From JANPLN01 sp041736155 (GTDB lineage: Bacteria > Bdellovibrionota > Bdellovibrionia > Bdellovibrionales > JAGQZY01), in the NCBI GenBank assembly GCA_041736155.1, contig JBGSUL010000032.1, positions 186,001 through 250,000 on the forward strand: DNA of 64,000 nt, given 5' to 3'. How positions within the stretch are numbered: position 1 is the first letter of the stretch; every line of letters starts with the position of its first letter. Position numbers and translations under genes: made by a program. The notes under the pieces are model-generated. The model ran no database searches and had not been told where the DNA came from. It was given only the letters and a program-made list of their open reading frames with translations. Of the stretch, positions 8,384-17,321 are shown one piece after another.

Positions 8384-9478
8384 ATGTCCATTCGTAGGGA
8401 CCAGAGCCGATTTCGCGATATAGTGCGTGGTAAAATTCGTGAGAATTTTAAAAAATACGTCACGCACGATGAACTGATCGGCAAGAGAGAAAATGATTAC
8501 GTAAAAATACCCGTGCCCTACATTGATATCCCACGCTTTAAATATGGCCCGAAACAACAGGGTGGCGTGGGACAAGGTGATGGCAAAGACGGTGATCCTG
8601 TCGGTGGTGAAAAACAGCCAGGACAGGGCGAAGCTGGCAGTGATCCCGGTGAACACAGCCTCGAAGTGGATATTTCTTTTGATGAGCTCGCCGATATTTT
8701 AGGCGAAGAATTGCAATTGCCGCGCATCGAACCTAAAGGCGGCAAAATCCAAAGTGAAAAAACCAATTACACAGGAATGGCGCCCGCAGGGCCGGATTCT
8801 TTGCGACATTTTAAGACTTCGTACAAACGTGCCCTCAAAAGATATATTTCGAGCGGTGTGTATGATCCTAAAAATCCTGTTGTTGTACCTATTCGTGCGG
8901 ACTTCCGGTATCGTTCTTTCAAAACGACAGCTCAGCCACAGGCTAACGCCGTGGTGATTTATATCATGGACGTCTCGGGTTCCATGGGCGAAGAGCAAAA
9001 AGAAATTGTGCGACTCGAGAGTTTTTGGATTAATACATGGTTGAAGAAACATTACAAAGGTTTAGAAACTCGTTTTATCGTGCACGATGCAGCGGCCAAA
9101 GAAGTGGATGAAGAGACCTTTTTCCGCACCAGCGAATCAGGTGGCACCTTGATCAGTTCCGCGTTCAAGCTCTGTCGCGATATGATTGCTCAAGATTATC
9201 CCGCCGATCAATGGAATATTTATCCTTTTCATTTCAGTGATGGAGACAACTGGAGCAGTGACGATACCAAGCTGTGTCTCAAAATGCTGACCGAAGAGAT
9301 ATTACCCAAAGTGAATTTTTTTGGCTACGGGCAAGTGGAAAGCAAATACGGCAGCGGCCAGTTCTATAAAGATCTCGAAAAAGAGTTCACTGGTGTGGAT
9401 AAAGTTGTATTGAGTCGGATTAAAAACAAAGAACATATCTTAGGGTCTATTAAAGACTTCCTGGGAAAGGCGCGATAG
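8384..9478 (+). CDS. yeaH: YeaH/YhbH family protein (DUF444), VWA-like domain
   Basis: 364 residues; the ATG at 8384 has AGGAG about 5 nt upstream. The N-terminus (DQSRFRDIVRGKIRENFKKY) and a Gly/Asp-rich linker near residues 55-85 are typical of DUF444. The C-terminal half is a von Willebrand A-like fold with a MIDAS-type DVSGSMGEEQK (about residue 196) and a later FSDGDNWSSDD. The partner is presumed to be PrkA and SpoVR, encoded 20 nt upstream and 8 nt downstream. Its biochemical role is unknown in all organisms I know of; a metal-dependent adaptor role is inference from the VWA fold. Confidence 0.92.
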   Translation: MSIRRDQSRFRDIVRGKIRENFKKYVTHDELIGKRENDYVKIPVPYIDIPRFKYGPKQQGGVGQGDGKDGDPVGGEKQPGQGEAGSDPGEHSLEVDISFDELADILGEELQLPRIEPKGGKIQSEKTNYTGMAPAGPDSLRHFKTSYKRALKRYISSGVYDPKNPVVVPIRADFRYRSFKTTAQPQANAVVIYIMDVSGSMGEEQKEIVRLESFWINTWLKKHYKGLETRFIVHDAAAKEVDEETFFRTSESGGTLISSAFKLCRDMIAQDYPADQWNIYPFHFSDGDNWSSDDTKLCLKMLTEEILPKVNFFGYGQVESKYGSGQFYKDLEKEFTGVDKVVLSRIKNKEHILGSIKDFLGKAR

Positions 9479-9486
9479 GACACTAG

Positions 9487-10968
<1,482 letters not shown>

Positions 10969-10978
10969 ATACGAGATT

Positions 10979-11026
10979 CTTCGCTTTGCTCAGAATGACG
11001 GATTGTCAGACTGAGCGTGAGCGAAG
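10979..11026. terminator. Bidirectional hairpin between spoVR and guaC
   Basis: CTTCGCTTTGCTCAG (10979-10993) and CTGAGCGTGAGCGAAG (11011-11026) are nearly complementary arms around a 17-nt loop, placed between two converging genes. The left-arm sequence recurs near 13.4 and 14.1 kb, so it is also a member of a dispersed repeat family. Confidence 0.5.
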
Positions 11027-11037
11027 GAGCGCCGTCT

Positions 11038-12054
11038 TTATCTCTTCGCGCGATCCAAACCATGCGCGCCACTCTCTTTTTGTGACGCTGCCGTAATCAC
11101 ATTGTAAGATAATTTGCGTTGCAGCTCTTGCACATTGATTGCGCCAGCATAGGTCAGACCCGAGCGCAGACCACCGCGAATATCCGCGATGATCGACTCG
11201 TGGTTCTCACGATACGGAACCTTGAATGCTACGCCCTCAGCGGTTTTCCACTCGGGCATGGCTCCAAATTGATCTTCGACGGCTTCAAGCGACGCCATTC
11301 CTCGATAGGATTTTACTTTTTCGCCAGACTCCAAAGTTTCCACGGCACCGGGTGTCGGCGTGGTGCCCGAGAGCATTCCACCGATCATCACAAAGTCTGC
11401 TCCAAAGGCGAGGGCTTTCACCACATCGCCGGGAGTGCGCAAGCCACCATCGGCAATGATTGAACGATCCACACGCGAGCACTCTTTAATACTTTGCAGA
11501 GTGGGAACTCCAAATCCCGTTTTGATACGAGTGGTGCATGCGGAGCCACCGCCGATGCCGACTTTAATAATGTCGGCACCACAAGCGGCCAAATAATCAG
11601 CTCCTGCATAGGTGGCAACGTTTCCTGCAACGAGGCAACGATCTTTAATGACTTCGCGTAAATGTTTGATTTGTTTTCCTACGTATTGAGCATGGGCGTG
11701 AGCGACGTCGATCAAAAAGTAATCGGCGCCGGCATCCACAAGAGCCACGGCTCTTTGCAATTCGTACTCACTGACACCGACAGAAACAAAAGTGGGGAAT
11801 TTACATTTTTTAAATTCTTCGACGTTTTTTTCGATATTCATAAAACGATGGAGAGAGCCCATACCGCCATTTTTACCCATGAAGTTAGCCATTTCACTCT
11901 CGGTAATGGTGTCCATATTGGCAGAGATGACAGGAAGTTGCAGGGAGAGTTTTTTGGTCTTATCAGTGACCGCGATCTCCACGTCTCGGCGAGACATGTG
12001 GTGGTTGTAGCCAGGTACCAATAAAATATCATCAAATGTAATTGCTTCCATCAT
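11038..12054 (-). CDS. guaC: GMP reductase-like enzyme of the IMPDH/GMPR family
   Basis: 338 residues of a single (beta/alpha)8 barrel with no CBS domains, the length of GMP reductases rather than IMP dehydrogenase (~490). The catalytic cysteine is C173 in GGGSACTTRIKTGFG; the KTGFG that follows is a GMPR feature. Other family blocks are PVISANMDTITE, IIADGGLRTPGDVVKAL and MIGGMLSG. GMPR converts GMP to IMP with NADPH, recycling guanine nucleotides, a useful activity for a bacterium feeding on prey nucleic acid (inference). Two adjacent ATG codons are possible starts; the second (12051) sits better after the GGGGG. IMPDH-type activity cannot be excluded from sequence alone. Confidence 0.8.
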   Translation of the reverse strand: MMEAITFDDILLVPGYNHHMSRRDVEIAVTDKTKKLSLQLPVISANMDTITESEMANFMGKNGGMGSLHRFMNIEKNVEEFKKCKFPTFVSVGVSEYELQRAVALVDAGADYFLIDVAHAHAQYVGKQIKHLREVIKDRCLVAGNVATYAGADYLAACGADIIKVGIGGGSACTTRIKTGFGVPTLQSIKECSRVDRSIIADGGLRTPGDVVKALAFGADFVMIGGMLSGTTPTPGAVETLESGEKVKSYRGMASLEAVEDQFGAMPEWKTAEGVAFKVPYRENHESIIADIRGGLRSGLTYAGAINVQELQRKLSYNVITAASQKESGAHGLDRAKR

Positions 12055-12142
12055 TTCCCCCTTGCAAGCGCTTTAGCCGGCTATCGATCCTTCCAAAAAC
12101 CCCAGAAAATTTCAATAGAAGAATAACCTCACAGAGCATTGC

Positions 12143-12205
12143 AAAAAGGTACGCCGATCCTTTTTGCGACCGTCCGAGTCGCAAAAAGGATCGGCGTACC
12201 TTTTT
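12143..12205. repeat. Perfect 28-bp inverted repeat (GGTACGCCG palindrome family)
   Basis: Arms 12143-12170 and 12178-12205 are exact reverse complements around a 7-nt loop (CGTCCGA). Each arm is itself partly palindromic (AAAAAGG, 9 nt, CCTTTTT). A relative with the core GGTACGCCGTACC occurs at 62660-62720. It lies in the upstream region of the divergent guaC-like and methyltransferase genes; its right arm ends about 25 nt before the methyltransferase start, so it could affect transcription. Confidence 0.8.
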
Positions 12206-12230
12206 GTCGCACGACGCATTATAGAAGGTT

Positions 12231-13376
12231 ATGGAAGAGCGGTTTAGCGGGAAAGTGCGGGATATTTCTTCGGAAGGTCACGGAGTGGTGGATCACCCTT
12301 CTGGCATGGTGTTTTTTGTCAAAGGCACCTGGCCTGGTGACGAAGGTGAATTTATTGTCGAGTCCCGACAGAAAAAATATGGCAGTGCACGAGTGGGGGA
12401 GCTGACCGTACACTCTCCGGATCGTCGTGAGGTTCCTTGCCCGCATTTAGGATGGCAGGTCGGCCGCTGTGGTGGTTGCGCTTGGATGATCGCCACAGAG
12501 GAGTCGCAGCTGTTTTACAAACAAAAACGTGTACAGTATTTACTCGAACGCAACCAGCTCATCTCGGCGCAAACAAGAGTGCTGCCGATTGCAGCTTCGG
12601 CAAAATCTTTGGGCTATCGCAATCGGGCGCAATTTAAAACCGATGGAAAAAAACTCGGCTACGTTTCTCCCCAAAGCAAGGTGATTGCCGAAATACAAGA
12701 CTGTGTGATTTTGACAGAAAAAAATCGCGAGACCTTCCAAAACCTACTCAAGAAATTACCGCAGCCAGATTGGAAACCAGAAGGTCGCTATTTGTGGAGT
12801 TACATCGATATCGATGAAGGTGTCACAGCCGGGTCAGTGATGGTGAATCAGCGGCGCCCTTTTCGCCAAGCCAACAACGAGCAAAATCAGTTTATGAAAT
12901 CTTGGCTGAACGAAAAAATCAAAAATGAAAACAAAAATGCGAGAGTGGTGGAGCTCTTTGCAGGTTCTGGGAATTTCACGCGTGTATTTGTCGAAGAAGG
13001 CTTTGAGTATATTTACAGTGCAGAGATGGACCAGAGCGCGGTCAAAAACCTGCAAGCTCATGATTGGCCAGGCGTACAAGGCTTTGTGGCTGATTTGTAT
13101 CGGCCTGAGGAATGGAAAAAAATGCCGGTGGATGTGCGCTCTGCCGAGTTATTATTTCTCGATCCACCTCGGGAAGGATTTTCGCTTCTGGAAAAGTATG
13201 TGGAAAGCTTCCCAAACCTCAAAAAAATTATTTATATTTCCTGCGAACCTTACGAGTGGGCTCAAAATATTCGTGGGCTCGTACAAAAACAATGGCGCCT
13301 GAGCGAAGTTCAACCTGTGGACCAGTTTCCGCAAACTCCTCATGTAGAATTGGTTTCTGTTTTAGAGCGCCATTAA
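12231..13376 (+). CDS. RlmD/TrmA-type rRNA or tRNA (uracil-5-)-methyltransferase
   Basis: 381 residues, shorter than typical RlmC/RlmD enzymes (375-440). An N-terminal TRAM-like beta-barrel (VRDISSEGHGVV) is followed by the iron-sulfur ligands C70, C80, C83 and C157 (CPHLGWQVGRCGGC and QDCVIL), a GYRNRAQFK substrate block, the SAM motif VELFAGSGNFT (about residues 239-249), LDPPREG, a catalytic loop YISCEPYEW and the C-terminal PQTPHVELVSVLER. The catalytic loop is normally SCNP; here the Asn is Glu. It methylates C5 of a uridine in 23S rRNA or tRNA using SAM; the exact site cannot be told from sequence. Confidence 0.88.
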   Translation: MEERFSGKVRDISSEGHGVVDHPSGMVFFVKGTWPGDEGEFIVESRQKKYGSARVGELTVHSPDRREVPCPHLGWQVGRCGGCAWMIATEESQLFYKQKRVQYLLERNQLISAQTRVLPIAASAKSLGYRNRAQFKTDGKKLGYVSPQSKVIAEIQDCVILTEKNRETFQNLLKKLPQPDWKPEGRYLWSYIDIDEGVTAGSVMVNQRRPFRQANNEQNQFMKSWLNEKIKNENKNARVVELFAGSGNFTRVFVEEGFEYIYSAEMDQSAVKNLQAHDWPGVQGFVADLYRPEEWKKMPVDVRSAELLFLDPPREGFSLLEKYVESFPNLKKIIYISCEPYEWAQNIRGLVQKQWRLSEVQPVDQFPQTPHVELVSVLERH

Positions 13377-13388
13377 TACCCAACCTTT

Positions 13389-13432
13389 CTGAGTAAAGCG
13401 AAAGATCTGCGCAGGTTCTTCGCTTTGCTCAG
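13389..13432. terminator. Hairpin after the methyltransferase gene
   Basis: CTGAGTAAAGCGAA (13389-13402) pairs with TTCGCTTTGCTCAG (13419-13432) with one G-T pair, 12 nt after the stop codon. It uses the same CTTCGCTTTGCTCAG repeat as the hairpin at 10979. No T-run follows. Confidence 0.45.
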
Positions 13433-13462
13433 TAAAGTTGCGATGCATTGTCTCAAAACAAA

Positions 13463-13485
13463 AAGGCCCACCGATGGCGAGCCTT
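13463..13485. terminator. Hairpin terminator, type AAGGC/GCCTT
   Basis: AAGGC and GCCTT arms with an inner CCA/TGG pairing. Nearly the same sequence recurs at 14193-14217, so the two terminators are copies. It lies between converging genes and is flanked by A-rich sequence on the left, which gives a T-run to minus-strand transcripts coming from 13522-14040. Confidence 0.6.
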
Positions 13486-13492
13486 CTTAGAT

Positions 13493-13517
13493 CCTTCGGG
13501 GTATGCCCCTAGGAAGG
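13493..13517. terminator. GC-rich hairpin after the 13522-14040 gene
   Basis: CCTTC-GGGG and CCCC-(TA)-GGAAGG form a strong stem with a TATG loop, 4 nt beyond the stop codon of the leftward gene. Together with the hairpin at 13463 it makes a tandem terminator. Confidence 0.5.
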
Positions 13518-13521
13518 TTTG

Positions 13522-14040
13522 TTAGAAAGTCTCAGTGATAACTACGTCTAATTTAACTTCACAAACATAATTGCCGTTGCTCATAAAACCGAGATCTGTG
13601 AGAGATTTAATACGTCCCGCAACTTTGACATCGCAGTCGACTCCGCCGTCATGATAACATTGGCGAATGCCATTTTCTTCGGTCGTCGTAACAAACTTAG
13701 CGAGAAGATCCTTGTATTCACCGCAGTTGTTGTAAGGGCCTCTATTAAATTTTTGGGTTTCTTCATAAACGACGGACTTAATTTGTGGTTTTGTCGAAGT
13801 TTGATTGAGGGCGACTTTGACGTCGAGTTTGAGGCTATCGATCTCTCTTAAAACTTCTGAATACTTTTTGAAATCGTCGATTTCGAGTTTGCGATAATCA
13901 ATGCTGTAGAGTTTATCGTAAACAACTTGCAAACGATCGACCAATGCCTCTGGAGTATCTTTTACTTCCGTATCGGCAGCCATAGATAAAGACGAAAAGC
14001 TTAGAATTGCAGTAACTAATATTAATATAAGTTTGTTCAT
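13522..14040 (-). CDS. Small secreted protein of unknown function
   Basis: 172 residues; an ATG preceded by AGGGGG starts a signal peptide (LILILVTAILSF, cleavage near SMAADT). The mature part begins with a helical segment (EALVDRLQVVYDKL, KKYSEVLREIDSL) and ends with a beta-rich module holding four cysteines (NNCGEY, RQCYHDGGVDCD, NYVCEV) that probably form two disulfides. I do not recognise the family. It is monocistronic, bounded by terminators on both sides. Confidence 0.7.
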   Translation of the reverse strand: MNKLILILVTAILSFSSLSMAADTEVKDTPEALVDRLQVVYDKLYSIDYRKLEIDDFKKYSEVLREIDSLKLDVKVALNQTSTKPQIKSVVYEETQKFNRGPYNNCGEYKDLLAKFVTTTEENGIRQCYHDGGVDCDVKVAGRIKSLTDLGFMSNGNYVCEVKLDVVITETF

Positions 14041-14192
14041 TTTTCCCCCTTAGGAAGCTCCTATATGATGGGGGCTGATTTTAAAGTCAAAATATAATTT
14101 GGTTGGACGCGACTTTATAAATTTTTTTTGCGAAGATCCTTCGCTTTGCTCAGGACGACAGCACGACGCGAGAAGGTTCTGGTGCCAATAAA

Positions 14193-14217
14193 AAAGGCCC
14201 ACCGATGGTGAGCCTTT
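14193..14217. terminator. Hairpin terminator downstream of glnA
   Basis: AAAGGC (14193-14198) pairs with GCCTTT (14212-14217) with inner CCACC/GGTG pairing. For leftward glnA transcripts the run of A on the plus strand (14191-14195) reads as a T-run just after the stem, so it looks like a classical intrinsic terminator. It is a near copy of 13463-13485. Confidence 0.65.
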
Positions 14218-14265
14218 GAGGTCCTTCGCGAGATCCTTCGGGCCATGCCCTCAAGATGACGGACT

Positions 14266-15678
14266 TTACAGGTCGTAGTACATGTGGAATTCATACGGTG
14301 TTGGGCGCATTTGGATCGGCAACACTTCTTTGTCCATTTTGTACGTGACCCAGTTTTCGATAAAGTCTTTGCTGAACACTTCACCCTTTAACAAGAAGTC
14401 GTGCTTCTGTGTCAGGTTCGCGAGTGTTTGCTCAAGCGTTCCTGGGATCGACGGAACTTTGGCCGCTTCTTGCGGAGGAAGCCCGTAAATGTCTTTATCT
14501 AGTGGATCACCGGGATGTATGCGATTTTGAATGCCATCAATACCGGCCATCAACAGAGCAGCAAACGACAAGTAAGGATTGGATCCCGAATCAGGTGTGC
14601 GGAACTCAATACGTTTTGCGGCCGGGCTGTCGCCGGTATTGGGAATACGAATCGCCGCTGAGCGGTTTTTAAAACTGTAAGCCAATTTAATTGGCGCTTC
14701 AAAACCCGGGACCAAACGTTTGTAGGAGTTCGTAATCGGGTTGGTGAAGGCGCAAAGAGAGGGTGCGTGTTTTAAAATTCCACCGACAAAAAACAAGGCC
14801 GTTTCGGAAAGTCCTGCGTACTGATTTCCAGCAAACAAGTTTTTGCCACCTTTCCACAAAGACATATGCACGTGCTGTCCAGAGCCATTGTCACCAAACA
14901 GAGGTTTTGGCATAAACGTTGCTGTTTTTCCATGGCGACGGGCCACGTTTTTCACGACATATTTAAACCATTGAAGATCATCGGCGGATTTGACCAGTTC
15001 ATTGAACTGATAATTGATTTCGCACTGAGCACAAGCCACTTCATAGTGATGGCGCTCTACAGTCATGCCGAGTTTTTCTAATTCCAAACAAATTTCTGTG
15101 CGCATATCGTGGAGATCATCCGTCGGCATGGCCGCGAAATAACCTTCTTTGTGACGAGGTTTAAAACCGAGATTGCTGCCGCCTTCATCGCGGCCACTGT
15201 TCCAGGCGCCCGAGACGGAATCGATTTGATAAAAACCACCGTACTGATTTTGGTTATAACGAATGTCATCAAAGATAAAAAACTCAGCTTCGGGTCCAAA
15301 GTAGGCGGTGTCGGCAATGCCTGTGGAGTTGAGATAAGCCAATGCTTTTTTCGCCAGTTGGCGAGAGTCGCGATCGTAAGGAGTCAGAGTCTCCGGCATC
15401 ACCACATCACAGAGTAGAGACACGGTGGGGATCTGAGAGAACGGATCCATTTTTGTGGTGCTCGGATCAGGCATCAGCACCATGTCGGATTCGTTGATGG
15501 CGCGCCAGCCGCGGCACGAAGAACCATCAAAACCCATACCTTCTTCGAAAATATCGGATTTCATTTTATGAATCGGGATGGTCAAATGTTGCCATGTTCC
15601 GATCATATCGGTGAACTTCAGATCCACCATTTGCGCGCCTTGTTTGTAGGCGTAATCAATACTTTCTTGGGGCGTCAT
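14266..15678 (-). CDS. glnA: Glutamine synthetase, type I
   Basis: 470 residues, normal for GSI. It makes glutamine from glutamate, ammonia and ATP as a cytoplasmic dodecamer. Visible blocks: FDGSSCRGW, FGPEAEFFIFD, the latch and metal-site motifs (HHYEVACAQCEINY, NGSGQHVHMS), IPNTGDSPAAKRIEFRTPD, and C-terminal EFHMYYDL. The conserved Tyr of the adenylylation loop is present in DKDIYGLPPQEA (about residue 396), so activity control by an adenylyltransferase is likely. The ATG has AAGGAG 7 nt upstream. It is 64 nt after glnB on the same strand, and a hairpin terminator follows. Confidence 0.97.
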   Translation of the reverse strand: MTPQESIDYAYKQGAQMVDLKFTDMIGTWQHLTIPIHKMKSDIFEEGMGFDGSSCRGWRAINESDMVLMPDPSTTKMDPFSQIPTVSLLCDVVMPETLTPYDRDSRQLAKKALAYLNSTGIADTAYFGPEAEFFIFDDIRYNQNQYGGFYQIDSVSGAWNSGRDEGGSNLGFKPRHKEGYFAAMPTDDLHDMRTEICLELEKLGMTVERHHYEVACAQCEINYQFNELVKSADDLQWFKYVVKNVARRHGKTATFMPKPLFGDNGSGQHVHMSLWKGGKNLFAGNQYAGLSETALFFVGGILKHAPSLCAFTNPITNSYKRLVPGFEAPIKLAYSFKNRSAAIRIPNTGDSPAAKRIEFRTPDSGSNPYLSFAALLMAGIDGIQNRIHPGDPLDKDIYGLPPQEAAKVPSIPGTLEQTLANLTQKHDFLLKGEVFSKDFIENWVTYKMDKEVLPIQMRPTPYEFHMYYDL

Positions 15679-15742
15679 ATTTTACTCCTTTGTCCTTGCG
15701 AGGGGACATAATCAGTTTGGGTTTTATATAAAAAATTTTAAG

Positions 15743-16081
15743 CTAAATAGCATCTTCATCTTTATCACCTGTGCGTATGCGAAGAGCGGAGACCACATCA
15801 TAGACAAAAATTTTGCCATCTCCGACTTTACCTGTATGCGCGGAAATCTTAATCGCATCAACAGCGATGTTCACCAGCGCTTCGTTCACGATCACTTCAA
15901 GTTTTATTTTAGGGAGAAAATCGACAACATATTCGGCGCCACGGTAAATTTCAGTGCGACCTTTTTGGCGCCCGAAGCCACGGACTTCGGTAATCGAGAT
16001 GCCCTCAACGCCAGCCTCAGATAACGCTTCCACAACATCATCGAGCTTAAATGGCTTAATAAAGGCTTCGATTTTTTTCAT
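15743..16081 (-). CDS. glnB: PII nitrogen regulatory protein
   Basis: 112 residues, exactly the PII length. The T-loop is complete, with the uridylylation tyrosine Y51 in YRGAEYVVDFLPK; the B-loop TGKVGDGKIFV and the C-terminal RIRTG are also present. PII trimers sense 2-oxoglutarate and ATP/ADP and control glutamine synthetase, the adenylyltransferase and nitrogen gene regulators. Position just upstream of glnA is the classical arrangement. I looked for a sigma54 promoter upstream and did not find a convincing one. Confidence 0.96.
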   Translation of the reverse strand: MKKIEAFIKPFKLDDVVEALSEAGVEGISITEVRGFGRQKGRTEIYRGAEYVVDFLPKIKLEVIVNEALVNIAVDAIKISAHTGKVGDGKIFVYDVVSALRIRTGDKDEDAI

Positions 16082-16231
16082 TATGGAAGTACAAATTAGT
16101 CGGGAATTGGCAGCCTGTCAAAGAAACTCAAAAATTATTGTCAACACCTCGCGCGTTGTCTCTGGATTTGCGGACCGAGATGTTTTTTGTTATACCCCCA
16201 GATCTTTTTGAGTATTGCGGGAAGGGGAATA

Positions 16232-16816
16232 ATGGGGATTTGTTTCTTTCTTTATGGGGTTTATAGCGAGGGTCAGCCTTGTCATGAGCGCTTTAAAAAT
16301 TTTATAATTAAATCGCAGCCGGCTTTTGTCAAAGCTTCACTTTATCAACTTCTCAGTGGCCTACAAATGATCGTCGGCGAGGGTGATCACACCATTCACG
16401 GCCAATTGGTAGAGCTGGATCTCCCTGAAAGTTCACAAGTCACTTTTGACGCCATTAATGGTTATTATGCCGATTTTAAAGAAAAGGCCATTATTTGGCG
16501 AGAAACTCTTCTTGTGCAAACAGAGCAAGGCCATGTGCCAGCGGAAGTTTATACCTTGAATCCCACTAAAAAAGATCAATTCCGTCAGGTTGTGCCGAGC
16601 GAAGTGCCGAAGGAAGTATCAGATTCGCAGTTATTTGAAAAACTCACCGAGCGACACAAAACCTATATTTGTAAATTAGCCAAAGCCAAAGGGCGAGAAA
16701 TTGTTCCTGTGGACTTGGCGCTTTACCGTGAGCTGATGGGGCTGGAGCTCATTGTTGATAAGGGACGTCGTCTGGCTCTTACACCTCTTGGCCAAGAAGT
16801 GAGCTACTTCTTATAA
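16232..16816 (+). CDS. GGCT/AIG2-like fold protein with extra C-terminal domain
   Basis: 194 residues from the ATG at 16232 (AGGGG just upstream). The first ~115 residues match the gamma-glutamylcyclotransferase/AIG2 pattern: MGICFFLYGVYSEGQPCHE, a central IHGQLVELDLPES strand, and a late PAEVYTLNP. The catalytic Glu of the usual D-x-x-E-G segment seems replaced (FDAINGYYADF), so it may not be an active cyclotransferase. Residues ~130-194 (EKLTERHKTYICKLAKAKG to ALTPLGQEVSYF) look like a small helical or winged-helix module not usual for the family. The stop overlaps the trmL start (TAATG), so they are co-translated. Confidence 0.6.
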   Translation: MGICFFLYGVYSEGQPCHERFKNFIIKSQPAFVKASLYQLLSGLQMIVGEGDHTIHGQLVELDLPESSQVTFDAINGYYADFKEKAIIWRETLLVQTEQGHVPAEVYTLNPTKKDQFRQVVPSEVPKEVSDSQLFEKLTERHKTYICKLAKAKGREIVPVDLALYRELMGLELIVDKGRRLALTPLGQEVSYFL

Positions 16817-17298
16817 TGACAACCCCGCTGTTCCATATTGTTTTGGTGGAGCCGGAAATTCCTCACAACACAGGGAATATTGGGCGAACGTGTGTGGCAA
16901 TGAACAGTCATCTGCATGTTGTGCAACCAGCCAGTTTTTCCTTCGACGAAAAAGACGTGCGCCGTGCGGGTCTGGACTATTGGCAGCACCTTTCATTGAC
17001 ACAGCATGGAAGTTTTCCGGAATGGGAAAAAAGCATTGAGCCACAAAGATGCTTCTTTTTTACGACCAAGAGTCAGCGAGTCATTTACGATGTGCAGTGG
17101 CAACCGGGAGATACCATGGTTTTTGGGTCAGAAACTCGCGGTTTAGCAGCGCCCATCCTCGAAAAATATTCAACACAGCTGGTGACACTCCCGATGTTGG
17201 GGCCCACACGAAGTTTGAATTTATCCAATGCGGTGGCCATCGCCATCTATGAGGGCTACAGGCAAGTCCGGGCTGGAAATTTCCTACCCTCCCCTTAA
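16816..17298 (+). CDS. trmL: tRNA (cytidine/uridine-34-2'-O)-methyltransferase
   Basis: 160 residues, the normal TrmL length, a minimal SPOUT (alpha/beta-knot) enzyme. Motifs: VEPEIPHNTGNIGRTC at the N-terminus, VFGSETRGLA (about residue 97) and PMLGPTRSLNLSNAVAIAIYEGYRQ forming the knot that binds SAM. It methylates the ribose of the wobble nucleotide in tRNA-Leu isoacceptors. It overlaps the upstream GGCT-like gene by 1 nt and is followed by secA after 23 nt. Confidence 0.93.
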   Translation: MTTPLFHIVLVEPEIPHNTGNIGRTCVAMNSHLHVVQPASFSFDEKDVRRAGLDYWQHLSLTQHGSFPEWEKSIEPQRCFFFTTKSQRVIYDVQWQPGDTMVFGSETRGLAAPILEKYSTQLVTLPMLGPTRSLNLSNAVAIAIYEGYRQVRAGNFLPSP

Positions 17299-17321
17299 GG
17301 AATCAGGTAAGCTTGCAGCTT

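Noticed and set aside
12055..12230. Riboswitch or small RNA upstream of the methyltransferase gene
   Set aside because: The only structure is the perfect inverted repeat; no known riboswitch core is visible.
14115..14384. Minus-strand frame over the end of glnA
   Set aside because: It is a Lys/Arg/Ser-rich shadow of glnA and the terminator region, without protein-like character.
16082..16231. Sigma54 promoter upstream of glnB
   Set aside because: No TGGCAC-N5-TTGC match on the minus strand in the upstream region.
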